From assembly GCA_951804985.1 (NCBI GenBank), contig OX638132.1:3515529-3579528 (forward strand): a DNA stretch of 64,000 nt. Direction: 5' to 3'. A model generated the notes under the pieces. The model was not told the origin of the DNA. It searched no databases and saw only the letters and a list, made by a program, of their open reading frames with translations. This DNA is from Dryomyza anilis. Taxonomy: Eukaryota; Arthropoda; Insecta; Diptera; Dryomyzidae. Below are positions 1-12,200 of the stretch, one piece after another (the stretch's first letter is position 1; each line of letters opens with the position of its first letter). The position numbers and the translations under genes were made by a program.

Positions 1-187
1 AATGTTTTGAATTCGTTAAATTTCGAAAAGATTTAATAAAATATAAATCTTTCTCTAATAGAAAAATGTTGCGTCTTCTTTTTTTGTAAATTATTTAGTT
101 ATTTGCATTTTAAGGCTGCTTCGTCATCATCTTCGTGGTTTGCTTTGCAACAAATACTCTGGCGTCATGAGCGCACTTGGGAAGTGT

Positions 188-270
188 CTACATGTTCTGT
201 ATGTCATGCAGAGTGGCCTCCATTTCCTCCTGCAGCAATTTGTTCTTGCCGCGTTCGTTCATCAAATCAT
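188..270 (-). CDS. Tm1: Tm1 alternative C-terminal exon (non-muscle type)
   Basis: After an acceptor CAG at 273-271 the exon completes a split Asp codon and reads [20 protein letters not shown], then HDIQNM and a stop at 190-188. The entering phase (two bases) matches the one base left by the exon at 1054-1123. I recognise this tail as a cytoplasmic-type Tm1 ending. The 3' UTR continues towards position 1; no AATAAA signal is visible on this strand before the edge. Confidence 0.85.
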
Positions 271-3200
271 CTGCCGGTGCAGGTAGAGGTGGAGGCAGAC
301 GACGGGCAGGCAGGAGGATCATTTAAAGCGGGCGAGCGAGCGATCATGTGTGTGCGTGTGACACAAACATATAGCAATTGGGGTTAAATAGCGAGCAACA
401 CAGCATAAACGTGTTTATTTTACGCAAAAACACAACATAAAAATACACAAATAAAAATATATTAAAAAAGGTTGTAATTAAAAATAAACATTATTCAAAT
501 AAAAATTATACAAAAAAAAAATAATAAGAAATATTTGAATTAATTTTCGTCATACATTTTTCATGGAAACGATAACGAATTCATTTTCTTAACACACAAA
601 AAAAGGTTTTTAAACGAATTCATATCGTTGATTTCAACTTGAATTCATTAAAAAGCCAGGGTTTTATATGAAGAACACGAATTCAAAATCGTTTAAATAG
701 AAATTTCAGCAGCATTTCATATAAATTAAAAAAAATATTATTAAATAAAAAAAAAAAAATAAGTACGAACTTAAAAACTTATTCAAATAGATGAAACAAT
801 AAAATAAATATAAATTTTTGTTTAATCAATAAAAAAAGAACTATTATTGCGTGCAACACAACATTAATATGGAGCGGCGGCGGAGCGGATTTGAGGATAA
901 ATTTTGTAATTCTAATCTTAATATAAATTATATCAAAAGTATAAAAATTTAATTTTTTACGTTACTTCTACTAAAATCAAATGTGTTTAAAAAAAAATGT
1001 ATAACTACTAATCTTCAAAATTTTAAATAGTATAAAATTTGCGTATGACATACCTTCGAGCCTGTCGACTTCCTTCTGCAATTTCTGAACGGAACGTTCG
1101 GCGAATTCAGCACGGGCTTCAGCCTTTAGTGTATTAAAAAAATATGAATTAGTAACAGAATAAAGTTGTCTAATAGCAACCAACAATGATAGTTCTTCAT
1201 TAGGTATACTTTGAAAACACTTAAATTTTCAATTTTGTATTAACCGTCATTGTTGCTTTGATTTTTTTAATTTGTATATTGTGTGAAATACTAGAAAAGC
1301 TTCTCAAAAGACTACCAAGAACCAGCGTTACCATAGTATTTTATTTATTTATTGTTGTATCAAATGCCTCTAGAGAATTTTAAGTTAAAATGGTTTAGAG
1401 TTAAGTACGTTAATTATAAATTACATTAATAAGCATGCTTAAAATTAATGTTAATCGTTTATATATGGGTCTTAAACGTTTTATTGTGGGTGAATTGAAA
1501 AAAGTATATATATATGTGGAGAGGGACTCATGGTAACTAAGAGTTATAAACAGCATTTACATTCTTTAGACAATATCAAAATCAGCCCAAATTATGGTTT
1601 AAGCATTTACAGGCTTTTGTACATTTAGACAGCTAGCTTAAGTATATAATACTTCAACCATGGGTCAGGTCAGCTCAATTTAACTACATTAAAGAAAAAA
1701 AACACTACTTTTTCGCTTTGATGACTGATCCAACTTACAGTTTCGACCAAATCTTTGAATTGAAAAAAATCCTTTTCAATTAGCCTATGCGTTTCACGGG
1801 CCTAAACGTAATAAAAACACAAACAACAGAAAAATATATCATGTTTATAATAATTATAAAGAGTAAAACATTGGCGTTGGGCATTGAAATAAATTTGATA
1901 ACCAACATTATTGGTCGTTACAATTATTTCTCATAAAATGTCTACCGATTTGTATGTTATCACATAAAAAGAAAAACAATTAAAAGTGTTACCATACAAG
2001 TAGGTTAAATAAATAAAATGTGCATTTATTTTTTAATTGACTTTTAGAAATACAAATTAAAATAAATTAATGCATACATGTACTTTTACTGCATAAATTA
2101 AATCATACAAATCATTTTAATACAAAGGAAGAAAATATATTATTGAGATGCATATCTGAGTTATTGCTAGAAGATGCGACTTGAATTTAATAATTTAGAC
2201 AACATTGTACATAATATCTGTCAGATATGCATCCAAACAACTGATGGACACGTATTGCCCTCAATTGTATTCTCTGCCATTTATGTAATTTGTATTTACT
2301 TTGCAATTAATGCACAAAAAGTTGTTTTCAATTTTATCCAAGTGTACATGACAGCCACATCGATATTTTTTTTTATTTTCACTTAATCTAATATTCTATT
2401 ATGTGCAAAAAAGGCGCAAACGCATTGTTTTACTTGCCATCATGATATATTCTAAGATATGTTGCCGCTTCATTTAAGTTTAGGTCCGTGTGTGTGTGTT
2501 CTTTGCTTCTTACAAAAAGAAAATATTAAATCAAAGTCAGATAGTTATTAAATTAAACATTATGGGAATTATTTGTGTAAATGTACATTAATTAAAATTG
2601 AGAATAACGATTTGTGCAAATTCAATATTTTCTTTTTCCCCACATAACAACCATCTGCTATGTTAGCGTTGATTAACTACTCACTATATTGTTAGAAACA
2701 TAAAACAAATATTACGTTTACTTAAATTAAAAGCATTAAAATTCAACAGTTATGAACATAAAAATAGAAGAGGCGAAGTTAAAAAAATTGACGGACTCAT
2801 TTTACCACATTTCTTACACTTAACTATAAAAATTTCTGAGATGTTGTAATTGATCTCATCACAATTGTAAGGATTTGGAATTATAAACGGTTCAAATTCC
2901 AAAAAAAAGTTATAACCTTTTGAAATGTGTGATTTTCTAAATAAATAAGCCTCGAAATGATATATGAAACAAAACTCAATGATTATTTTCTTATATTATA
3001 TGGGAACTACATGCATGTTTGGAGAATTTATATAGAAAATGTGAACGAAACCCGATTCATAAAACAATACTAAAATTAATAACACTACACAACAATTTAT
3101 GACTGTATTTATTTAATCATGATCTTAGTATGTTATTCTGATGGATGCTGAGATCGTCTTTTCTATTTTTGTATTAGTTGAACTATTCTGAATGAAATCA

Positions 3201-6200
3201 GACAAAAAATTCAAATTGCTCCTAAATGTGTCATATTTATGAGTGTTACCCTCATATATGAGCACTTAAAAATGCCCAAAAAGGCTCACAACCCCTAGGC
3301 AGAGGGCACCATTTTATGAGCCCAAAAACCCTCATATTTCTGACACTTTTATTACTCCTAAAATACTCATATATGAGCACTTAAAATAGTCCAAAAAGAC
3401 ACCCGACCCATGGGTAGAGGGCACCATTTTTTGAGCCCAAAAACCCTCATATTTATGACACTTTTATTACTCCAAAAACACTCATATTTGAGCTCTAAAA
3501 AGACCCCAAAAAAGCTACAGAAACTGCGCTTTGATCATTTTAAAATATTCTTAAAACATTCACATTTTTGAGAATTTCCAGACACGACAATTTCTTTATT
3601 TTTGGAGTTTTTCTTTCTTCTGAAATATAAAATGTGTCTGAAATGAATCCAACTAGTATATGTTCATGTTTATCTTAGTCCAGACATCCGTGAGAAAATG
3701 CATTCATTTCAAAAAATCCATTAAATATGTAGATTTGTCTGTTGAATTTACACTAATATTTTATTATTTTTCAGTTGATTTCAAATTCAAAACGAATACA
3801 AGTTTATCAATTTTATTTAAACAGTAGGCTCCTAAAGCCAGCATAAATAAGATACTTTTATGACTCCCTTTTTTGAGTGCTCCTAAAATACTCTTAAATT
3901 TGATGATTTTATGAGTTTGATTTGAGGTGGCTCCTAAAACGCTCATGAATGAAATTCTTTTATGAGTCAAATTTTGGAGCGTACCTAAAACATTCTAAAA
4001 TATATAACTTTTATGAGTCTATTTTCTGAGCGCTCAGAAACAATTTTATTTTTGATGCTTTTAGGAGTCTAATTTATGAGGGTTCCTAAATAACTCATAA
4101 ATATTTATGAGGAATATTTTTGAGAGCTCCGAAAATCGTCTTAAATGATACTTTTAAGAATCATTTTTCTGAGGGCTCATAAAACACTCAAAAATTGGTC
4201 TCCTTTATGACTCCAATTTCAGAGCGCTCCTAAATTGCTTAATGGGTATGAAGTCAGAAGGAAATCCAAAATATATACAAAACTACGATAATTTTTTTCT
4301 TTTGTTGAGTTAATAACTGAGTTTGAGATCTTGCTAGTTAAGTAATTCTTCTAGCATGGTACCTAAATTCTTTTAGCATCACTTGGAACTTTCCTAAATC
4401 AATATTATTGATAGAAAAAATCAATCAGCAAATGTGAAATGCAATGTTTTGATAAATCTACTTTGGATTTTTTTTTGGTACTTAGACTTTAAAATTACTT
4501 TATAAATTCCCAATTATGTTCCCCAGCATCAATTTTACCACCACCATATTTTAATTCTGTTTGAATAAAATACCTCTTTCAGTTGATGATCCACAACTCT
4601 TAATTGGCTTTCAAGAGTTTCCTCTTTATGTGTGGCCTGTGGAAGGGGTGCATCGTAGTTTGTAGTGTTGGTGTCGGCGACGTTTTGTTTTTGTATGTTG
4701 CAGGTAGGTTTAGGGTGAAAGTTAGTACATCATGCAAAGCAATAAAAACAACGTTAAAGTGCAACAAAATATTTCAGCAATATTTTACATTTTGAAACAC
4801 AACAAGTTTTGTACAAAAGTTGTGGTTTCATTTTTTGTAAAACACAGAGCGTCGAATACAAGCAGCGATCATAAAATATGAAAATAAAAACAAATAAAAA
4901 AGAAAAAAAAAAGAAAAATATCGGTTAATAATAACGAACTTTTGCAAGTATACAAATATTTCGGTAGATATTTTATACATTTGCGTTTGGTATGCATATT
5001 AAAATTGTTGAAATATATATATAAAATAAAAGAAATATATATAATACATAAGTAATATAAATAAATACACTTAAAATGTTGCGCTGCAAAGTAAATGTTT
5101 AAAATAATAAAAATATAAAAATCAGAAACAAGAATAATTTGTCTCGTAGCAGACAAAACAACAATATTTTGTTTGTCGGCAACATTAGCAGCAGGCAGTA
5201 GCAGCAACAAGAAATCTTAAGCTTTTTGGAACAATTAACAACCAGATATTGTATCTCGATGTGACTGAGTCCTCTCACATCGTCTGAAAAGTTGTATTTC
5301 ATATCTTCACGTATTCCGTTGGCACTACCATTGACTTTGTTCCCTCTGACGTTCTATGAAACCGCTGTAAACATTGAAACAACCAAACTTGATATAAAAA
5401 AAAAATAGTCAACATTACCAAATTTTTGAATATGGCAATTTATTTTAGCAAACACGCAAACCATTCATAATTTTGCGTTGATTTGTTTTGGAAAACAGAA
5501 AAACATAGATTTTCGGTAAACAAAAAACAACCGTACAGTGAAAGATGCCAAATATTAGTTTGTGTGAATTTCATAAGTTTTGCAAATTGTTCTAATTTGA
5601 ATTTGGGGATGAAAAGAAATGTGTAGTGTATTCAAAGATTATTTGAAATTGTTCTGCATCCTTTTTAGGTGCAATTAGTGCTTTTTTCTGAAAATTTACG
5701 TGAACAGACCCAAAAAAGCTGACGTTTAATTTGACACAATGTTAGTGCGGTTGAATTTTATGAAATACAAATTATTTCTTTACGTCGACGCAAACCGTGT
5801 GACGTCAGATATTTTGCACTTTACAAAATACAAAAATTCAGTCACACGAGCGTGCGTGACTACTTTCGTCAATTATCGAGATACAATATCTGGCTGTAGT
5901 AAGAGACGGAACTTTTCTTGGTGACGGTTTTATCAACACTGGCATTCATACAAGTTGTGATAGTGTTGAGAAACTTTTTCGTAATCACACGTGTTGTTTG
6001 TGTAAAAAAATACCTCCTTTAGACGGGTGTTGAGGGTCTTGATTTGGTTCTTGTACTCCTCCTCGCGTTGGTTGGCCTATTGGCGTAATGAACAGCAGCA
6101 TGAATTACGTTGTAGAGATTGATTGTAGTACGTGATACGTAGTTGCACAAATTAAGAAATTAGGTTTTACATAATGTATACAAAATTTTAAATTACATAT

Positions 6201-9200
6201 AAAATAGTTTGCTACTTATAATTAAAAATAATGATAAACCCATTATTAGTTGACTACTGACCTTTTCTTCCGAAACTTCCAGGGATTTCAAGTTGTTGCC
6301 AACGACGCGGAGTTCTTCCTCGAGCTCCACAATTTTGCTGTTAAAAGAATACATTCATGTTAGAAACAATCTGAGTAATTTCTGGTTAATATTATTAAAC
6401 ACTCTTTACAAAACGTTTGCGCATTTATTTTCATATTTTATTTAGTTCTCCGATTCGTATAAAAACGCATATTTGTTATACTTCATAATCATTGCCATAT
6501 AAAAAATCGATGGTATGCAAAAATGTTTGTTTACTCTGCCAAAATTAAAGTGTGTCAATAGAGCTGTTGATTTTATGTACTCATTGCGAACAAACAACGG
6601 CACATACTCAATTTTTACAACGAACAATAACAACAATTTCAAGTAGATGGCATTAAAAAAAAACAGCATTGAATCTTTGGCTCGCACTTTCAACTCATTG
6701 TGAAAAAATTAACAAAACTACTCGCATTTATGAGGTACTCGTCCGCTACATTTCACCAAATATTAACAGCGATTTCACTTTTTTTTTCGTGTTGCTGTTG
6801 TAAACGTACGTGAACCGGACGATAGTTTAAAATAGAAAACCAAAAACGGATTCAACAACGAGTACCAAAAAAATATGGGGGCGTTGTCCGTCAAGGGTTT
6901 GGTGGACAAATGAGCGACGTTCACATTGAGATCAAGATTGCGGCGGGAACGTGATGAAAAATATCAAAAACCAAAGTTGGATTATGCGTCATGCCAAATA
7001 ATTCGATTGAAAAGTAATATATTCGTCATGTTCCGGCTTTCGATCGAATTTCATATAAAATATGTAAATAAACGGTTATGGATTCGATGTACCAGTACAA
7101 AAATTTGTTTTACAATGAATTCAATTCGTTTGCCTCGACTTGGACGATTTGAATTTGTTTGAAAACACATTTTAGTATTGTGACATCAAATTCAAAACCG
7201 TTTGTTTATAAATTAAATATGAAATTCGATCGCTATTAGATCGAAAGCCGGAACATGGCCGATAATTCAAATTATTCGGTCATGTTCCGACTTTTGATCG
7301 AATTCTAATCGTATTTCACATAAAATATGTAAACAAACGGTTTGGTATTCGATGTTTCAATACAAAAATTTGTTCTTTCAATGAATTAAATCCGTTTGAT
7401 TTGACTTCAACTATTTGAATTTCTTTGAAAAACATATTTTTGAATTGTGACATCGAATTCAAAACCTTTGGTTTACAAATTATATATGAAATTCGATCGG
7501 AATTAGATCGAAAGCCGGAACATGGCCGATAATTCAAATTATTATTTTTTATTTGTTAAAAAATCTCTGGTTTAAGGTTTATTTAATTTGAGTATAACTT
7601 TTAACTTTATAATATCAAAACTGTCCGTTTAAACGCATAATTATTAAAGATTCTAATATTTGATATATATGCGCAAACAATATTTGTAAAAAATATTTAT
7701 TAATTAATTAGTTAAACAAAGTTATTTTTGAACAAAAAAAAATGAACATCAAAGTCGTGCGCAGTATTAACAAACCTTTCGCTAAGCTCAACCTTTTCCT
7801 CGGAACGTTCCAGATCCTGTTCCATAAGGACTAATTTTCTGGCAACCTGCGTCGAATTCAATCAATAGTTGAATCAGTGCAGTTAGCGGCGATGACGCAG
7901 CAGCGACAGGCAATAGTTTGGGTTAGTTTACAAGTTATGCACATTGGCAGGCAGGCAGGCAGGCGTACAGTCGGACGGGCAGCGCGCATTTGTATTTGTT
8001 AGCAAAAACAACAACAACAAACATATCATGTTTGAGGGACATGCGTGCAAAATAGTTATATAAATAAATAAAATAAAAAAATAAAAACAAATAACATGAT
8101 TAATTTTTGTTGGCATATTTGAGGGCGTGGCAGGCAAAATGATCGCGAATATGAATATGAACGACAACTTCTGATGCACATTCGTGAATGAGCCATGATG
8201 ATTTCGAGCCGAGTTGTGTAGTTGGGAAGTATTGGGGGGCATTCATATTCAAATCACAATACAATTTGCTGCTATATAAGAACAAACAATCAAATTAATT
8301 AACAAGCTAGCTAGCTAAAACAACGCAATTTTTTTTGTTTTTGGCGGTTAGAGGAGGTTAGGTGGTTTGCTTTTCAGAGCAATACTTAAATTACAAACAT
8401 TACTAAACAAAAATCAACACAAAGTCTGTAGCACATTTGTGAAACCTACTTTTCTCCTTGCTCGGCACGTTCCTCAGCGCGCTCCAGATCAGCTTCAACC
8501 ATGGCCAATTTACGGGCGACCTTTCATTTGCGATTATTATTTATTCGCATATATTTGATTTTTTTTTTTTTTTTGGGAAATTTGGAAAAATAAAAAAAAA
8601 CATATAAGTACTTGTGGACTGGGAAATATACAGCACACATGACGACATTTGTACAGTCAATGATTGCAACGAGCAGCGATGAAATATTTAGCAGCAGCGG
8701 CGGACAATTTACAAATAATTGTTTAAAAATTATTTTCTATTTTGCATGGCACTTAATCACATTAATTGTTTGTGGTCAAAGAAAATATGTTTGGAGCGAT
8801 ATTTTCTAAGATCAACAATGAAAGATTTTGTTAGTAGTTAGTGTGTTTTAGAAGGAAACTTGTGCTGCTTAATTGATACGATACAAACTATAAATTTAAT
8901 AACTTTTGCAGATTACAACGAAGTATTTCCATATATATATATAGATGAGTCAATTGCTTGATGTGCTATCATTCTGTTTTCTTGCTTCTCAGCTCTGTAC
9001 ATTCAGCTGATACCGAGTTATTAATAATATATAATACTAATCTAAACTTCAGAATGTTATTCGACTTGGACTCTTTAAATAAACTCGATAAAATGTGCAA
9101 TCAGGAAAAAAACCATAATGAAAAACAATTTAATTTGTAGTATTTAAATGTATTTAACAATTAAAATGCTAATTTATCATATTATAGTAAAAAAAAACTA

Positions 9201-12200
9201 TTAATTGTATCTTCAGCGTGTAGAATTGAATTTCAAACTTTATAGTATTTTTACTTATATAACTATATTTGTTTTACTTTATGTTTTTGGGATTGCTAAT
9301 GAATCATATGCTGCTGAGTGACCCCAGGTATTCACTTTAAACTAGCACACACCCCCTCTCCCCCTATAAATATTGGTATCTTTCGCATTCTTCATTTTAA
9401 GCTTTATGCGGCGCGCTTCAGTAAACAATCAGTGAGTCATCATCACTTTGCAAAAGTCTGTCTGTGTCTGTTTTTTATCTTTTTGTACACAAATATTTTA
9501 TAACCTAAAAGGCAATCAACATATTTTAAATAGTAAATTAACATTTTTCATATTAATCGATGATGCAGCATTTGCATGTCTCATGTGTCGAAAATCTAAA
9601 CGCTGCAATGTTGAAATAATTTAGTGTTATTCATGAACGAATCAAAGGCAAATACTAGAGGCCGTCAAACTCTTTTATGTAATCAATGGCAGCATATACA
9701 AAAGAAAACAATACCATCTAAACCAGCACATTTATTATTAGCCATTATATAAGCTTATTAAGTCAACGACAAAAGTGTTTTAATTTTCACTTTGATGATT
9801 AAGCATTAAATAGAGAAGAATTTGTGATCAATGATAACAGTCAAAATCAGTGCTACGTGGTTTGATTCTTTTAATAATCGATGCAATACTTCGCATAATT
9901 TCAAAAGTATAATTTTTGTTTAACATTCTTTGAATTTTAGTTAGACATTCTTTTGCAAAATGAAACCAACACCTCTGAAATATTTACCAGCAGCGTGATA
10001 AGAAATTGAATGCTTATCTTTTTTCTTCAGTGTCAATATTTAAGTTACATTTAGAGGGTCCGCTATTATCTATATTCATATTTAGCAGAGTAAGAAATTA
10101 ATATATTAATTTATAAAGTATTTTAAAGAATTTAAAAGTCAAAATTAAATTGGCACTATACCGATATCTTAGCGAAAATCTATAATCTAAAATGAAATAC
10201 GCAAAATAAATTTTATTCCAAAAGTTTTTTTTTTCATTATTTTAAAAACTATTATATAAAAAATAAATTATAAAAAAATTATTGTCATTTTAAGAATAAT
10301 CTGAAATTGTCACATACAAAATGCTTGCGGAAACCAATAATTGAAAATTTAAAACTATACCGGCTTGTTCTAAATTCATATCGGAGTCGTATTCAGCTTT
10401 TTCCTGTACAGGGGTAATATTCTCGTTTGAGGAGAAATATAAAATGACAATGAAAAGAGATAAAAACTATTTTCATACTCTGTTAATAATATAAAAAAAT
10501 AGTTTTTTCTCCTTTTTAATTCTCCTTTTATACTTCTCATCAAACGATAATAGCGCCTTTCGATTTAACAATATAAAATTTAATATATTAAAAAATTCTG
10601 TGTAGTACGATTTTTCTTGTTACAATACTTCAAATATGACGATACCATACTTGACGACTCTTTCCATTGACAATTGTGAATAGAGAACATGATTTGAACA
10701 GTTCCTTTAGCTGTTGACAGTTAAGGAGTTCATTAGTTGGTTCCGTATCTGATAAATATATTAACCGATAATATTGATAATCTGACCGTAAATGTTAATT
10801 TTTCTGTAAAATTTAAAGACATTTAGCCTTTTTGATTAGTAGCTATAGACGTTTTAGAAATGAAAATTTTAATGACATTTAGACTTTTTGATTAGGAACT
10901 ATAGACGTTTGAAAAAAGTGCAAAAAAAAAATTAAAAACTAACTGCATCTGTAATGTACAGTTCTTCAGTCTCATTTTCAAATTAAACTTAGTTTAAACT
11001 AGATATCACTTCGTTTATAGTCAGCATAACACAGAAATATAAAATGTCATATTTACTATTTATCAGTTTTATTTCTGTTTGTAAAATTTAACGTCATTCG
11101 GCCGTTTTTAATAGAAACTATAAATGTTTTTAAAATGTTTAAAAGTTTAAACTAAGTTTAAATATGCAGTGAAAAACTGGACCTAAAAAAATTAAATATA
11201 TAAAAAATTTAAAATGTCATATTTACTATATATCAGTTTAATTTCTGTTTGTAATATTTAACGTCATTCGTCCGTTTTTAATAGAAACTATAGATGTTTT
11301 TAAAATATGTAAAAGTTTAAACTAAATTTAAATATGCCGTGATCTAAAAAAATTCAATATATAAAAAAATTAAAAATATAATATTTACTAATATCAGTTC
11401 TATTTCTGTTTGTAATATTTAACGTCATTCGGCCGTTTTTAATAGAAACTATAAATATTTTTAAAATCTGTAAAAGTTTAAACTAAGTTTAAATATGCAC
11501 TGAAAAACTGGACCTAAAAAAATTAAATATATAAAAAATTTTAAATGTCATATTTACTATTTATCAGTTTTATTTCTGTTTGTAATATTTAACGTCATTC
11601 GGCCGTTTAAATAGAAACTATAAATGTTTTTTAAAATGTGTAATAGTTTAAACTAAGTTTAAATATGCACTGAAAAACGGGACCTAAAAAATTATATTAT
11701 ATAAAAAAAAAATGTTTTGCTTAAGAATTTATTCGGCGATATTCCGAACTAATTTCGATTGATTTTATCACTATTTTCAACTAGATTTCACAATAGAAAA
11801 TTTTGTAATTCCAAATAAATGAAAATAGTTCAAGCAAAATTAAGCGGTTTGAAATTTTTAAATAACATTTTGTGAAATTTTCGATCGAAAGTCACTTTAG
11901 TCGACTAGGTTCTATCGACTCATTTGAACTCATATTTAAAATTGTCAAGAAAATGTTTCTTTTTTTTCAAATTAGACCCGTGATCCTATGATCTACTAAT
12001 TAAAGTGTTTGTAAATTAACCATTTTACTGCAACCAATTATACTGTTTATTAATATATTGACAAATGCCGAAAACCTTGCAATGATAAAGTTTAACTTTT
12101 GCTCTCCTCTTCTATCGTTCTTATTGTTTGCTATAACGGGTATACGCATCTTTATATCAACGAAAGCAAGATGTAACAGAATAATAACCAATCGCACCGT

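Larger units (their letters stand above)
1802..4573 (-). other. Tm1 intron with intronic minisatellites
   Basis: AT-rich intron. Apart from the two repeat arrays at 3222-3490 and 3826-4235, listed separately, I see no exon-like block. Confidence 0.5.

Noticed and set aside
103..387. 94-codon plus-strand frame at the left edge
   Set aside because: It begins at a non-ATG codon and overlaps the clear Tm1 C-terminal exon on the other strand.
1..1053. Muscle-type Tm1 last exon
   Set aside because: I searched for a block like DDLVLEKERYKDIGDDLD and did not see it; it must be left of the window.
10367..10409. Possible micro-exon [14 protein letters not shown] in a Tm1 intron
   Set aside because: A CAG and a GTATAG flank it, but its 43 nt would shift the frame between the neighbouring phase-0 exons, and it has no heptad pattern matching a known cassette.
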